The notes beneath the pieces are model-generated. The model searched no databases. It had not been told where the DNA came from and saw only the letters and a program-made list of their open reading frames with translations. This document shows, in pieces, positions 8,291 to 17,814 of a stretch of 64,000 bases of DNA. The translations under genes and the position numbers were made by a program. The stretch comes from Pseudomonas hydrolytica (lineage in GTDB: Bacteria; Pseudomonadota; Gammaproteobacteria; Pseudomonadales; Pseudomonadaceae): NCBI RefSeq assembly GCF_021495345.1, contig NZ_CP099397.1, positions 4,657,001-4,721,000 on the forward strand. The letters are read 5' to 3'. How positions within the stretch are numbered: the stretch's first letter is position 1; the number at the start of each line of letters is the position of its first letter.

Positions 8291-9391
8291 TCAGAAGCGC
8301 ACGTCGAACTTGTCCAGCAGCAGCTCGGCCGGCAGGTCGCTGCTGACCAGCTGATTGCGCCCGCGCTGCTTGCCGCTGTACAGGCGGCGATCAGCGCTGC
8401 GGTAGAGCTCGGCGGCGCTGCGGCCATCCTCGGGCCAGGCGGCCAGACCGAAGGTGGCGGAAAGCGCGATCGGCTGGCCGTGGTATTCCAGCGGGCGTTC
8501 GGTGAGCTGCCGGCGCAGCGTTTCCACCAGCGGGCCGGCGCCGGCACTGTCGGTATGACGCAGCAGCAGACCGAACTCTTCACCACCCAGCCGCCCGAGA
8601 AAATCGGTGACGCGCAGGCGCTGCTGGAGCATCTGGCAGATGTGCTGCAGCGCCATGTCGCCCGCCTCGTGTCCCCATCGGTCGTTGACCTCCTTGAAGT
8701 GGTCGACGTCGAGCAGCACCAGCACCAGATGCCCGTTGCTGCGCTCGGCCTCCTGAATGCTGCGCTGCAACGCATGCTGGAAGCTGCCGCGGCTGGCCAC
8801 GCCGGTCAGCGAGTCGGTCTGCGCCAACCGCTCCAGCTCCTCATGGGCCTGCATGCGCAGGCCATCGTAGATGTGCACGAACACCAGGATCAGCACGCCG
8901 CAGAGCGTGGCATTGCCCAGGTCGATCAAGCCGTGGGTGTCCAGGGTCAGGTGGTTGCCGGAGAAGTACAGCAGCAGGCCGGCAAGCATGAAGGGTGCGG
9001 TGAGCAGGAAGGCGCGGCGCTTGCCCAGCAGCAGGTAGGCCAGCAGCGGGATCATGTACAGCCACACGAAGGCGGCCGAGGACGCGTCCGGCATGACGAT
9101 GATGTAGAGGATGAAACAGAAGGTCGGGATCAGGTACAGGTAGATCCACAGATACAGATGCCGCGCGCGCTCGATGCGCCAGGCGCCGAACAGCAGCAGC
9201 GCGGTGCACAGCACTTCGAGGATGGCGAAGGGGTAGTTGCCGGCCAGGGCCTGCAGCACGGCGAAGCCGCCCAGGGTCAGGCCGGTGGCGAGCAGGATGG
9301 TGCGCATCAGCGTGCGCTTGCCCGACTCGCGCAGCCCTTCGCAGTGCCCCGTGCCTACGTCCCTGTCATCGTTATGTTTGCCATCCACCAT
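8291..9391 (-). CDS. Membrane diguanylate cyclase (GGDEF)
   Basis: Makes cyclic di-GMP from two GTP. The protein is about 366 residues: five or six hydrophobic segments in the first 180, then a GGDEF domain with the active-site motif GGEEF near 269–273. The inhibitory I-site RVTD sits exactly five residues upstream, so product inhibition is expected. Start choice is uncertain: ATG at 9391 is used here, but 9445 and 9307 are also in frame and none has a strong ribosome binding site. It is convergent with the lipoprotein gene. Confidence 0.88.
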   Translation of the reverse strand: MVDGKHNDDRDVGTGHCEGLRESGKRTLMRTILLATGLTLGGFAVLQALAGNYPFAILEVLCTALLLFGAWRIERARHLYLWIYLYLIPTFCFILYIIVMPDASSAAFVWLYMIPLLAYLLLGKRRAFLLTAPFMLAGLLLYFSGNHLTLDTHGLIDLGNATLCGVLILVFVHIYDGLRMQAHEELERLAQTDSLTGVASRGSFQHALQRSIQEAERSNGHLVLVLLDVDHFKEVNDRWGHEAGDMALQHICQMLQQRLRVTDFLGRLGGEEFGLLLRHTDSAGAGPLVETLRRQLTERPLEYHGQPIALSATFGLAAWPEDGRSAAELYRSADRRLYSGKQRGRNQLVSSDLPAELLLDKFDVRF

Positions 9392-9478
9392 CTTCGCGCC
9401 TGTGCCGCCCCCGGAAATGCGCCCCCACCGCGCACCATCCGGCAACTATAGACGGCAAAGCGCAAGCACCCGCCGCTC

Positions 9479-10774
9479 TTACACCGCATAGCCGAGCACG
9501 CGCGGCAGCCACAGGGCGATTTCCGGGAAGATGGCCACCAGCAGCAGGGCACTGGACATCACCAGCACGAACAGCAGGGCCCAGCCCACGGTCTGCTCCA
9601 GCCGTATCTTGGCCACTTCCGCCGTGACCATCAGGTTGATCGCCACCGGTGGCGTGAACTGACCGATGGCGATGTTCATCGCCAGCAGGATGCCGAACCA
9701 CACCGGGTTCCAGCCGAAGTGCTGCATCACCGGAATCAGGATCGGCATCAGGATCAGGTAGATGGAAATGGCATCGAGCAGCATGCCGGCCAGCAGCACC
9801 GCGAGCATCACCAGCGCCAGCAGCACCCAGCCGTTGTCCGACAGCGAGATCAGCCATTCGGCCAGATGACGGAAGGTGCCGAGCATCGTGCCGGCCCAGG
9901 CGAAGATGCCGGCCAGGGCGATGATCAGCATGACCACGCCGGAGATCACCCCGGCCTCGCCGCACAGGCGCCAGAGGCTGCGCCAGTCCAGTTCGCGGGT
10001 GACGAACAGGCCGATCAGCACGCCGTAGGTCACGCCGACCACAGCGGCTTCAGTGGGCGTGAACAGGCCGCTGCGCAGACCGCCGAGAATCAGCACCGGG
10101 GCGAACAGCGCCGGCAGCGCCTGCCTGAAGCTCGCGCCCAGCGGCGGACGCTCGCCCTGCTCCGGGGATTCCCAGCCATAGCGACGCGACAGCAGCCAGG
10201 CCGGCAGCAACAGCACCAGGCCGGCGAGAATGCCGGGGAACAGGCCGGCGGCGAACAGCGCGCGCAGGTCCACACCCGGCACCACGATGGAGTAGAGAAT
10301 CAGCGCGATGGATGGCGGAATCAGAATCGCGGTGGCGGCCGAGGCGGCGATCAGCGTGGCCGAGAACGGCTTGGGATAGCCCGCCTTGGTCATGCTCGGC
10401 AGCATCACCATGGCCACCGCTGCCGCATCGGCAGGGCCGGAGCCGCTCATGCCGCCCATGATCAGGCACACCAGCACGGCGACGACGGCCAGGCCGCCAT
10501 GACGCGGGCCGATCAGCGCCTGGGCGAAGCGCACCAATCTGAGCGCCACACCGGCCTTCTCGAACACCAGGCCGGTGAGGATGAACAGCGGGATGGCGAT
10601 CAGCGGGTACTTGGCCACGCCGTTATAGGTGTTGGTGCCGAGGGTGGCGAGCATGTCCGGCGACAGCCCGGCGATGATGCCGATGGCGCCGGACAGGCCG
10701 AGGGCGAAGGCCACCGGCACGCCGAGCGCCAGCAGCACGGCGAAACTGAGGATCAGCCAGAGATCAGGGCTCAT
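9479..10774 (-). CDS. dctM: TRAP transporter large permease subunit (DctM family)
   Basis: Integral membrane subunit that couples sodium gradient to uptake in a tripartite ATP-independent periplasmic transporter. It is 431 residues, typical length, with about a dozen hydrophobic segments and the DctM landmarks GLSPDMLATLG and MGGMSGSGPADAAAV. GGGAGGA precedes its ATG. It overlaps the small permease gene by 11 bases, so the two are translationally coupled. The substrate cannot be read from this subunit. Confidence 0.93.
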   Translation of the reverse strand: MSPDLWLILSFAVLLALGVPVAFALGLSGAIGIIAGLSPDMLATLGTNTYNGVAKYPLIAIPLFILTGLVFEKAGVALRLVRFAQALIGPRHGGLAVVAVLVCLIMGGMSGSGPADAAAVAMVMLPSMTKAGYPKPFSATLIAASAATAILIPPSIALILYSIVVPGVDLRALFAAGLFPGILAGLVLLLPAWLLSRRYGWESPEQGERPPLGASFRQALPALFAPVLILGGLRSGLFTPTEAAVVGVTYGVLIGLFVTRELDWRSLWRLCGEAGVISGVVMLIIALAGIFAWAGTMLGTFRHLAEWLISLSDNGWVLLALVMLAVLLAGMLLDAISIYLILMPILIPVMQHFGWNPVWFGILLAMNIAIGQFTPPVAINLMVTAEVAKIRLEQTVGWALLFVLVMSSALLLVAIFPEIALWLPRVLGYAV

Positions 10775-11240
10775 CGCTGATCCTCCCGCGCAGGCGATCG
10801 AGGGTCATCTGGGTCAGGCGCACGAACACCAGCAGCGCCAGGATCGGCAGCCAGATCACGTACCACCAGTTGGGCAGGCCCAGACCGGGCGACTCGGAAT
10901 CCCACTGGAATTCCTCCCAGGCGAACTGACCGCCGAACCAGCACACCAGAGCCAGCACCAGCACGCCGGCCAGCCACTGCAGCAGGATCAGCGGCGTGCG
11001 CAGGCGCGGGAACAGGCGCTCGAGCAGGCCGATACGAATGTGCCGGTTGCTGCGCATGGCCACCGAGGCACCAGCGAAGGTGAGGATGACCAGCAGGAAC
11101 ACCGAGATTTCCTCGGTGAAGGCGAAGGATGCATCGGTGAAATAACGCACCACCACGTTGGCCAGGCTGATCAGGCTGATGATCACCAGGGCCAGGGTGG
11201 CGAGCACGCGCTCCAGCGGCGCGTCGACTTGCTTGCTCAT
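10764..11240 (-). CDS. dctQ: TRAP transporter small permease subunit (DctQ family)
   Basis: Four-helix membrane protein of 158 residues that bridges the binding protein and the large permease. Hydrophobic segments lie near 12–30, 45–62, 85–105 and 125–145, with the family pattern FTEEISVFLLVILTFAGASVA. The start at 11240 (MSKQV) follows a GAGG; longer frames extend into a palindromic repeat and are not real. It sits between dctP upstream and dctM downstream. Confidence 0.9.
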   Translation of the reverse strand: MSKQVDAPLERVLATLALVIISLISLANVVVRYFTDASFAFTEEISVFLLVILTFAGASVAMRSNRHIRIGLLERLFPRLRTPLILLQWLAGVLVLALVCWFGGQFAWEEFQWDSESPGLGLPNWWYVIWLPILALLVFVRLTQMTLDRLRGRISDEP

Positions 11241-11301
11241 AGGGACCTCGAATGACCGGGCAATACCATCGAGCGGTGGCGCCCCCTGCCCTCTCCCCCG
11301 G

Positions 11302-11327
11302 CCCCTCTCCCGCATGCGGGAGAGGGG
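11302..11327. repeat. 26-bp perfect palindrome in the dctP–dctQ spacer
   Basis: A perfect palindrome centred on CCCGCATGCGGG spans 11302–11327, in a 157-base spacer inside an operon whose other junction overlaps. As RNA it would form a very stable hairpin. In TRAP and ABC operons such hairpins often make the binding-protein mRNA more abundant than the permease part; that role here is inference. A related GC-rich hairpin separates hutH from hutC. Confidence 0.75.
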
Positions 11328-11397
11328 AGCAGAGCAGGATGAGGGGGGCAAGCACCACTACGCCCCGTAGTGAGGGCTTGCGGTCAGATGGAACGAA

Positions 11398-12399
11398 TCA
11401 GGGCTGGGCCACGGCCTTGCGCGCGGCGTCCATCAGCGCGTCGCCGATGCGCGGTGCCCATTTCTCCTGCACGCTGGCAGTGGCTTCGACGAAGGCGGCG
11501 CGCTCGGCGTCGCTCAGCTCGATCACTTCCACACCGCGCTCGCGCACATCGGCCAGGCGCTGGGCCTGGGCGCCACGCGACAGCTCGATCTCCCACTTGC
11601 CGGCGTCGATGGCCGCCTGGCGCAGCAGTTCGCGATCTTCCTCGGGCAGGCCTTTCCACACGCGCTGGTTGACGGCGAATACCAGCGGGTCGGCCATGTA
11701 GTCCCACAGGGTCAGGTACTTCTGGCCAACCTGGTCGACGCGCGCCACGTCGAAGACCGACAGCGGGTTTTCCTGGCCGTCCACCGCGCCGGTGGTCAGG
11801 GCCGGCTTGGCGTCGGCCCAGCTCATCTGCGTGGGGTTGGCGCCGAGCGCGGTGAAGGTGTCCTGGAACAGTGGCGAGCCGACCACACGGATCTTCAGGC
11901 CGGCCATGTCGGCCGGGCTGCGCACCGGCCTGGCCGAGTTGGACAGCTGGCGGAAACCGTTCTCGCCCCAGGCCAGCGGCACGATGCCGCGCTGCTCGAT
12001 GGCGGCGAAAGCCAGCTTGCCGGCCTCGCCCTGGGTGATGGCGTCGAGGTCGGCATCGCTCTTCATCAGAAACGGCAGGGAGAACAGGTTGAGCTCCGGC
12101 ACCTGCGGCGACCAGTTGATGGTCGAGCCCACGGCCATGTCGATCAGGCCCGAGCGCATGGCGGAGAATTCCTTGGTCTGGTCGCCGGCGACCAGTTGCG
12201 CATTGGGGTACACGCGCAGGGTGATGCGCCCTGCGGAGCGCTCGTTGACCAGGTCGGCCCACTTCTGCGCGGCCTGGCCCCAGGGGAAGGCGTCGGAAAG
12301 CACGGTGGAAACGGAGTATTCACGCGCCTGCGCGGTAGCGCAGAGGGCAGTCAGCGCAGCGCCGGCAGCGAGCGCGGAGAAGAGTCGCTTGAGTTTCAT
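11398..12399 (-). CDS. dctP: TRAP transporter substrate-binding protein (DctP family)
   Basis: Periplasmic binding protein of 333 residues with a clear signal peptide (cleavage after AQA, about residue 25). The DctP fold is recognisable from PNAQLVAGDQTKEFSAMRSG, the central arginine region LKIRVVGSPLFQDTF, and WADAKPALTTGAVDGQENP, where the strand-bound ligand contacts lie. AAGGA seven bases before the ATG supports the start. It heads the dctP-Q-M operon and is divergent from the sigma-54 activator, so the likely ligand is a carboxylate of the kind that activator's other neighbours handle. A GCACCGC/GCGGTGC dyad at 12439–12455 lies just upstream and could be an operator. Confidence 0.92.
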   Translation of the reverse strand: MKLKRLFSALAAGAALTALCATAQAREYSVSTVLSDAFPWGQAAQKWADLVNERSAGRITLRVYPNAQLVAGDQTKEFSAMRSGLIDMAVGSTINWSPQVPELNLFSLPFLMKSDADLDAITQGEAGKLAFAAIEQRGIVPLAWGENGFRQLSNSARPVRSPADMAGLKIRVVGSPLFQDTFTALGANPTQMSWADAKPALTTGAVDGQENPLSVFDVARVDQVGQKYLTLWDYMADPLVFAVNQRVWKGLPEEDRELLRQAAIDAGKWEIELSRGAQAQRLADVRERGVEVIELSDAERAAFVEATASVQEKWAPRIGDALMDAARKAVAQP

Positions 12400-12696
12400 C
12401 GGGGCGTCCTTGTATGGATCTTGGTCGTTGTCGTTGTGGCACCGCAAAGCGGTGCGGATCCAGCGGTGAGCGGTTGGCTCGCCTGGCGCGCCTGGTCGGC
12501 ACGCGAGAGGGACACGGCAGGTGTCACGACTGCCGGGCAGGCCTTGTGGGCGATCGGCAGGTGCCGGCGGGTTACGCGCAGCCGCCCAACTATTCCAGAA
12601 GCGCGCAGCGAATACCATTGTCCGATGTCTGTTGACATTGCCCATGCCAACGGCCGCTGCCCATAATCGCCGACACCTGACTTCGGACCTTGATTG

Positions 12697-14157
12697 ATGG
12701 CCATTTCCCGTGACGACCTCGACCAGCACGGCCTGATCATCGGCGTGTCGCCCGAGCGCTTTCGCGCCGTGGCCATGCCGCTGCTGTTCGACCACCTCGA
12801 CGCCCAGTGCGAGGGCACCATCGCGGTCAATCGCCAGGCGCGCATCGTCTGGATCAACGACAAGTACGCGCAGAAGGTCGGCATCAGCGATCCGCGCAGT
12901 GCGCTGGGCAAGGAGGTCGAAGAGGTGCTGCCGGCCAGCCGCCTGCGCGAGGTGGTGGAAAGCGGCCAGCCGAGCATGCTCGACCTGATGGCCTTCGGCG
13001 ACGAGCACTTCGTGGTCACCCGCATCCCCCTGCGTGACGAGGACGGCACCCTGGTCGGCGCCCTCGGTTTCGTCCTGTTCGACCGCGCCCGCCACCTCAA
13101 GCCGCTGATGGCCAAGTACGCCAACCTGCAGACCCAGCTGCTCGCCACCCAGCACGAGCTGGCCAAGGCGCGCCGTGCGCGCTACACCATCGCCGGCTTC
13201 ATCGGCGCCAGCGCGGCGGCCAGTGAAGTGAAGCGCCAGGCGCGTCGTGCCGCGCAACTCGACGCCACGGTGCTGATCCGCGGCGAGACCGGCACCGGCA
13301 AGGAGCTGCTGGCCCAGGGCATTCACAACCTGTCGCCACGGGCCAACGGCCCCTTCGTCGCGGTCAACGTCGCGGCGATCCCGGAAACCCTGGTCGAAGC
13401 CGAGCTGTTCGGCACCGCCCCGGGCGCCTTCACCGGCGCCGAGCGCAAGGCGCGCATCGGCAAGTTCGAGGTGGCCAACGGCGGCACGCTGTTTCTCGAC
13501 GAGATCGGCGACCTGCCGCTGCCGCTGCAGGCCAAGCTGCTGCGCGTGCTGCAGGAGCAGGAGGTGGAGCCGCTCGGCTCCAACCAGGTCAAGCCGCTCA
13601 ACGTGCGGGTGATCGCCGCCACCCATATCGACCTGGAAGCCAAGGTGGCGGCCGGGCAGTTCCGTGACGATCTGTATTACCGGCTCAACGTGCTGGCCCT
13701 GCGCGTACCGCCGCTGCGCGAACGCGCCAGCGACATCCCCGCATTGATCGAACATCTGCTCGACGACCTGGCCAACCGTTCCGGCCTGGCGCCCATGGAG
13801 CTGAGCGACGATGCCCTGGCCCTGCTCTGCGCACAGCCGTGGAAGGGCAACGTGCGCGAGCTGCGCAACCTGCTGGAACGGGCGCAGCTGGCGGTCGACG
13901 GGCGACTGGATGGCGCGACGGTGCGCAGCCTGCTGACCGATCCGGTGGCGCCAAGTGCGCCGCTGCCCCTAGCGGCGGCGATGAGCGGCACGGCGCAAAC
14001 GCTGGCCGAGCAGCTGGCGCAGGCCGAACGCCAGGCGCTGCTGGCGGCCCTGCAGGCCACCGACGGCAATCGCCAGCAGGCCGCCGAACGCCTGGGCATT
14101 TCCCGCGCCGGCTTCTACGCCAAGCTGGCGCAGCATGGGCTGGGGCGGCGCGATTAG
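12697..14157 (+). CDS. PAS-domain sigma-54-dependent activator
   Basis: Enhancer-binding activator of 486 residues. An N-terminal PAS-like sensor occupies about 30–135. The AAA+ domain has Walker A GETGTGKE near 196–203, the sigma-54-contacting GAFTGA at 243–248 and Walker B LFLDE near 265–269. A C-terminal Fis-type helix-turn-helix (about 445–485) follows. It is upstream of and co-directional with a GntP-type permease that has a sigma-54 promoter, and divergent from the TRAP operon. From memory, this pairing resembles the 3-hydroxybutyrate regulator/permease pair PA2005–PA2004 of P. aeruginosa, so a role in short-chain hydroxy or keto acid use is likely. ATG at 12697 is preferred over the adjacent TTG. 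Confidence 0.88.
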   Translation: MAISRDDLDQHGLIIGVSPERFRAVAMPLLFDHLDAQCEGTIAVNRQARIVWINDKYAQKVGISDPRSALGKEVEEVLPASRLREVVESGQPSMLDLMAFGDEHFVVTRIPLRDEDGTLVGALGFVLFDRARHLKPLMAKYANLQTQLLATQHELAKARRARYTIAGFIGASAAASEVKRQARRAAQLDATVLIRGETGTGKELLAQGIHNLSPRANGPFVAVNVAAIPETLVEAELFGTAPGAFTGAERKARIGKFEVANGGTLFLDEIGDLPLPLQAKLLRVLQEQEVEPLGSNQVKPLNVRVIAATHIDLEAKVAAGQFRDDLYYRLNVLALRVPPLRERASDIPALIEHLLDDLANRSGLAPMELSDDALALLCAQPWKGNVRELRNLLERAQLAVDGRLDGATVRSLLTDPVAPSAPLPLAAAMSGTAQTLAEQLAQAERQALLAALQATDGNRQQAAERLGISRAGFYAKLAQHGLGRRD

Positions 14158-14180
14158 GGCCCGATGGAGCATCTCGTCTC

Positions 14181-14289
14181 GTAGCAGCCGGCTTGCCGGC
14201 GATCCCTGGCGGGAGCGATCGCGAGCAAGCTCGCGCCTAAAGGCCAGCGATTCAGAAGCCCCAGGCCCCGGATTGCATCCGGGCTACGC
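14181..14289. repeat. REP elements downstream of the sigma-54 activator gene
   Basis: A GTAG-headed REP with hairpin GCCGGCTTGCCGGC starts at 14181, and a second family copy (CCCGGATTGCATCCGGG plus CTAC tail) covers 14267–14288. Between them is GCGAGCAAGCTCGC (14221–14234), another hairpin. These lie between the activator's stop and the upstream activator sites. Confidence 0.7.
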
Positions 14290-14313
14290 AGCGGCGCCGG
14301 TGCGGGGCGTAGA

Positions 14314-14379
14314 TCCAGAAATCTGGACATGTATCGCGCCGGTCGAGTCCATGAATCTGGACCAATCCAGAAATCCAGA
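14314..14379. promoter_or_regulatory. TCCAGA/TCTGGA hexamer array, putative upstream activator sites
   Basis: Five copies of TCCAGA or its complement TCTGGA occur in 66 bases: 14314–14319, 14322–14327 (these two form a dyad with a two-base centre), 14356–14361, 14366–14371 and 14374–14379. They lie about 105–170 bases upstream of the -24/-12 promoter at 14482, the normal distance for enhancer sites. The adjacent sigma-54 activator is the natural candidate to bind them. Repeats are seen directly; function is inferred. Confidence 0.6.
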
Positions 14380-14481
14380 CACGGGCTCACGGCTCGGCTG
14401 GCCATGCAGACCTCGCGCGTAATCCCGAAACCTGCGCCGCACGGGCCTTGCAGGGCCTTCGCCGAAAGTCCTATGCCGGCC

Positions 14482-14497
14482 TGGCACGACTCTGGCT
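14482..14497 (+). promoter_or_regulatory. Sigma-54 (-24/-12) promoter of the GntP-type permease
   Basis: TGGCACGACTCTGGCT has the ideal -24 element TGGCACG and GC of the -12 element at exact GG-N10-GC spacing (GG at 14483–14484, GC at 14495–14496). The start of transcription would fall near 14508, about 75 bases before the permease ATG. A sigma-54 activator gene and a repeated hexamer array lie just upstream. Confidence 0.72.
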
Positions 14498-14584
14498 CTA
14501 TATCCGGCAAAGCTGCGCTGCCTCCGGCGCGCTTTCGCAGACAACGGCCTTGAGCCGGCAGAACAACAACAAAAGGAACCACCC

Positions 14585-15970
14585 ATGGGTACCCTCGGTA
14601 TTCTGATTTCTCTCGCCTTGTTGATGTACCTCGCCTACCGCGGCATCAACGTCCTGATCCTCGCTCCGCTGCTGGCCCTGCTGGCGCTGCTGTTCGCCGG
14701 CGACGTCGGCCTGCTGCTGCCCACCTACACCCAGGTGTTCATGAAGGCCATGGGCGGCTACGTGATCCAGTTCTTCCCGCTGTTCCTGCTTGGCGCCCTG
14801 TTCGGCAAGCTGATGGACGACTCGGGATCGGCGCGCGCCATCGCCCACGGCATCGTTGCCAAGGTCGGCAGCGAGCGCGCCATCCTGGCCATCGTGCTGG
14901 CCTGCGGCATCCTCACCTACGGCGGCGTGTCGCTGTTCGTGGTGGCCTTCGCCGTGTATCCGATCGGCGCTGCGCTGTTTCGCGAAGCGGGCATTCCCAA
15001 GCGCCTGATCCCCGGTGCCATCGCCCTCGGCTCGTTCACCTTCACCATGACCGCGCTGCCCGGCACCCCGGCGATTCAGAACGCCATTCCCAACCCCTTC
15101 TTCGGCACCGACGCCTTCGCCGCGCCGGGCCTGGGGGTGATCGCCGGCCTGATTATGTTCGGCCTCGGCACCTGGTGGCTCACCGCGCAGTCGCGCAAGC
15201 TGATGGCTGCCGGCGAAGGCTACGGCGAGCATCGCGATGATCCGGTCAGCGAAGAACGCCGCGACATTCCCGGCTTCTGGCTGGCGCTGCTGCCGATCTT
15301 CGTGGTGATCGCGCTGAACTTCCTGATGGCCAAGCAGATCCTGCCGGCCGTGGACACCAGCTACCTGGCCAAGCCGGAATACGGCGGCCTGCAGGACGCC
15401 AAGTCGCTGATCGGCATCTGGTCGATCATCGTCGCCCTCAGCGCCGCCATCGTGCTGCTGATCGCCCTGCACTGGAAACGCTGGATGGACCTGAAGAAGA
15501 GCGTCAACGAGGGCGCCTTCGGCTCCATGCTGCCGATCCTCAATACCGCTGCCGAGGTGGGTTACGGCACGGTGATCGCATCCCTGGCCGGCTTCGTGGT
15601 CATCCGCGACCTGGTGCTGGGCGTCTCCAGCAACCCGCTGATCTCCGAAGCGGTGGCGGTGAACATCCTCGCCGGTATCACCGGTTCGGCCTCCGGCGGC
15701 ATGTCCATCGCGCTGAAGACCTTGGGCGAGCAGTACCTGACCATGGCCAACGCCGCCGGCATCAGCCCCGAACTGCTGCACCGCGTCGCCGCCATGGCCT
15801 CGGGCTGCATGGACACCCTGCCGCACAACGGCGCGGTGATCTCGCTGCTGGCGATCTGCAAGCTCACCCACCGCGAGTCGTACAAGTTCATCTTCGTCAA
15901 CACCGTGGCCTTCCCGCTGATGGCGCTGGCCGTGGTCATCACGTTGGGCACGCTGTTCGGCAGCTTCTAA
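14585..15970 (+). CDS. GntP-family permease (likely 3-hydroxybutyrate/short-chain acid)
   Basis: Inner-membrane proton symporter of the GntP family, 461 residues, with about 12 hydrophobic segments. Conserved stretches include [10 protein letters not shown] near 74–83 and [19 protein letters not shown] near 150–168. AAAGGA precedes the ATG at 14585. A sigma-54 promoter with putative activator sites lies in the 427-base spacer upstream. A CoA-transferase follows, which suits a substrate that must be activated with CoA after oxidation. From memory the closest relatives are D-beta-hydroxybutyrate permeases rather than gluconate permeases; the exact substrate is inference. Confidence 0.85.
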   Translation: MGTLGILISLALLMYLAYRGINVLILAPLLALLALLFAGDVGLLLPTYTQVFMKAMGGYVIQFFPLFLLGALFGKLMDDSGSARAIAHGIVAKVGSERAILAIVLACGILTYGGVSLFVVAFAVYPIGAALFREAGIPKRLIPGAIALGSFTFTMTALPGTPAIQNAIPNPFFGTDAFAAPGLGVIAGLIMFGLGTWWLTAQSRKLMAAGEGYGEHRDDPVSEERRDIPGFWLALLPIFVVIALNFLMAKQILPAVDTSYLAKPEYGGLQDAKSLIGIWSIIVALSAAIVLLIALHWKRWMDLKKSVNEGAFGSMLPILNTAAEVGYGTVIASLAGFVVIRDLVLGVSSNPLISEAVAVNILAGITGSASGGMSIALKTLGEQYLTMANAAGISPELLHRVAAMASGCMDTLPHNGAVISLLAICKLTHRESYKFIFVNTVAFPLMALAVVITLGTLFGSF

Positions 15971-16023
15971 GCCATAAGCCTCTAGGAGCCCTCCAGACGC
16001 TGCACTGTCGCTCAGCAAAAGGT

Positions 16024-16086
16024 GTAGGAGCCAGCTTGCTGGCGATGCTTTTGAACCGCATGGATCGCCGGCAAGCCGGCTCCTAC
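16024..16086. repeat. REP doublet (REPIN) between permease and CoA-transferase genes
   Basis: Two inverted GTAG-headed REPs: GTAGGAGCCAGCTTGCTGGC begins at 16024, and its near-complement with CCGGCAAGCCGG ends in CTAC at 16086, with about 17 unrelated bases between. This is the classical arrangement mobilised by REP-associated tyrosine transposases. It interrupts an otherwise operon-like pair. Confidence 0.8.
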
Positions 16087-16113
16087 ATGACCCCTTCGTC
16101 ACGAGTACCCGCA

Positions 16114-17673
16114 ATGAGCAAGATCATGACCGCCGCCGAAGCCGTGGCGCGTATCCCGGACAACGCCAACCTGGCCACCGGCGGCTTCGTCGGCATCGGC
16201 TTCGCCGAGCAGATCGCCATCGCCCTGGAGCAGCGTTTCCTCGCTGAACAGGCGCCGCGCGATCTGACCCTGGTGTATGCCGCCGGGCAAGGCGACGGCA
16301 AGGGTCGCGGCCTCAATCATCTGGCCCACGAGGGCCTGGTGCGGCGAGTGATCGGCGGCCACTGGGGGCTGGTGCCGGGGCTGCAGAAGCTGGCGGTGGA
16401 CAACCGTATCGAGGCCTACAACCTGCCGCAGGGGGTGATTTCCCAGCTGTTTCGCGACATCGCCGCCGGCAAGCCGGGGCAGCTGTCGCGGGTCGGCCTG
16501 GGCACCTACGTCGACCCGCGCCATGGCGGCGGCAAGCTCAATGCGCGCACCACAACCGACTTGGTGCGGCTGATGCCCATCGACGGTGAGGATTACCTGT
16601 TCTACCCGACCTTCCCCATCGACGTGGCGGTGGTGCGCGCCACCAGCAGCGACCCCGACGGCAATCTCAGCTTCGAGCGCGAGGCGCTGACCATCGAGAG
16701 CCTGGCCATCGCCATGGCCGCGCGCAATTGCGGCGGGCTGGTGATCGCCCAAGTCGAGCGCATCGTCGAGCGCGGCTCGCTGAATGCGCGCGAGGTGAAG
16801 ATCCCCGGCATCCTCGTGGACTGCGTGGTGCAAGCCGAACCGGCCAACCACCAGCAGACCTTCGCCACCGCCTACAACCCGGCCTTCGCTGCCGAGACCC
16901 GGGTGCCGGTGGACAGCCTGGCGCCGATGCCGCTGGACGTGCGCAAGCTGATCGCCCGCCGCGCCGCGCTGGAGCTCAAGGGCGGTGCGGTGGTCAACCT
17001 CGGTATCGGCATGCCCGAGGGCGTCGCCGCGGTGGCCGCCGAGGAAGGTGTGATCGAGCGCCTGACCCTGACCGCCGAGCCCGGCGTGATCGGCGGCGTG
17101 CCGGCCTCGGGCCTGGACTTCGGCGCGGCGAGCAACCACAGCGCGCTGCTCGATCAGCCCTACCAGTTCGACTTCTACGACGGCGGCGGCCTGGACATCG
17201 CCTTTCTCGGCCTGGCCCAGGCCGATGCGGCGGGCAACCTCAACGTGTCGAAATTCGGTTCGCGCCTGGCCGGCGCCGGCGGTTTCATCAATATCAGCCA
17301 GAACGCCAAGCAGGTGGTGTTCGTCGGCACCTTCAGTGCCGGCAAACAGGATATCCGCATCGAAGACGGCCAGCTGCGCATCGTTCAGGACGGCGAACTG
17401 CGCAAGTTCGTCGCCGAGGTGGAGCACCGCACCTTCGCCGGCCGCCTGGCTGCCGAACGCGGCCAGCCGGTGCTCTACGTTACCGAGCGCTGCGTGCTGC
17501 GCCTGAGCCGCGAAGGGCTGGAGCTGATCGAAGTGGCGCCGGGTGTGGATATCCAGCGCGACATCCTCGCGCGCATGGACTTCGCCCCCATCGTGCGCGA
17601 GCCGAAGCTGACGGACGCACGGCTGTTCCGCCCCGAGCCCATCGGCCTGGCGCAGTGCCTGGAAAACCTTTGA
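16114..17673 (+). CDS. Acyl-CoA:acetate/3-ketoacid CoA-transferase (fused alpha-beta)
   Basis: Family I CoA-transferase of about 519 residues with both halves in one chain. The first half has the oxyanion-hole glycine loop TGGFVGIGF near 22–30. The second half carries the catalytic glutamate at about residue 322 within EPGVIGG, fitting the EXGXXG signature. Such enzymes (YdiF or propionate CoA-transferase type) exchange CoA among acetate, acetoacetate and other short acids through a glutamyl-CoA intermediate. The start at 16114 (MSKIM) is used; an ATG at 16087 lies in the repeat. It follows the permease, probably as part of the same pathway. A strong terminator follows. Confidence 0.9.
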   Translation: MSKIMTAAEAVARIPDNANLATGGFVGIGFAEQIAIALEQRFLAEQAPRDLTLVYAAGQGDGKGRGLNHLAHEGLVRRVIGGHWGLVPGLQKLAVDNRIEAYNLPQGVISQLFRDIAAGKPGQLSRVGLGTYVDPRHGGGKLNARTTTDLVRLMPIDGEDYLFYPTFPIDVAVVRATSSDPDGNLSFEREALTIESLAIAMAARNCGGLVIAQVERIVERGSLNAREVKIPGILVDCVVQAEPANHQQTFATAYNPAFAAETRVPVDSLAPMPLDVRKLIARRAALELKGGAVVNLGIGMPEGVAAVAAEEGVIERLTLTAEPGVIGGVPASGLDFGAASNHSALLDQPYQFDFYDGGGLDIAFLGLAQADAAGNLNVSKFGSRLAGAGGFINISQNAKQVVFVGTFSAGKQDIRIEDGQLRIVQDGELRKFVAEVEHRTFAGRLAAERGQPVLYVTERCVLRLSREGLELIEVAPGVDIQRDILARMDFAPIVREPKLTDARLFRPEPIGLAQCLENL

Positions 17674-17684
17674 GCGTGAACTCG

Positions 17685-17709
17685 CGGGCCTGAACGGGCC
17701 CGTTTTTTT
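17685..17709 (+). terminator. Terminator after the CoA-transferase gene
   Basis: CGGGCC at 17685–17690 pairs with GGCCCG at 17697–17702 around a six-base loop and is followed by seven T. It lies 12 bases after the stop and closes the permease/CoA-transferase unit. Confidence 0.85.
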
Positions 17710-17814
17710 GGCCGGCACGCGACGCTCCGCTCGCGCCATGCGCGGGCAAACAACCTGAACCATCCCCCGCCCCCTCCGTCGTAACTGCAAGACGACGAGC
17801 CAGGGAGACGGAGC

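Noticed and set aside
12400..13755. A long minus-strand frame fused to the front of dctP
   Set aside because: It overlaps the sigma-54 activator gene; the true dctP start at 12399 has both a signal peptide and a ribosome binding site.
14591..15970. Gluconate permease as the firm identity of the GntP-type protein
   Set aside because: Neighbours (CoA-transferase, PAS/sigma-54 activator) and remembered orthologues favour hydroxybutyrate-type substrates; no gluconate genes nearby.
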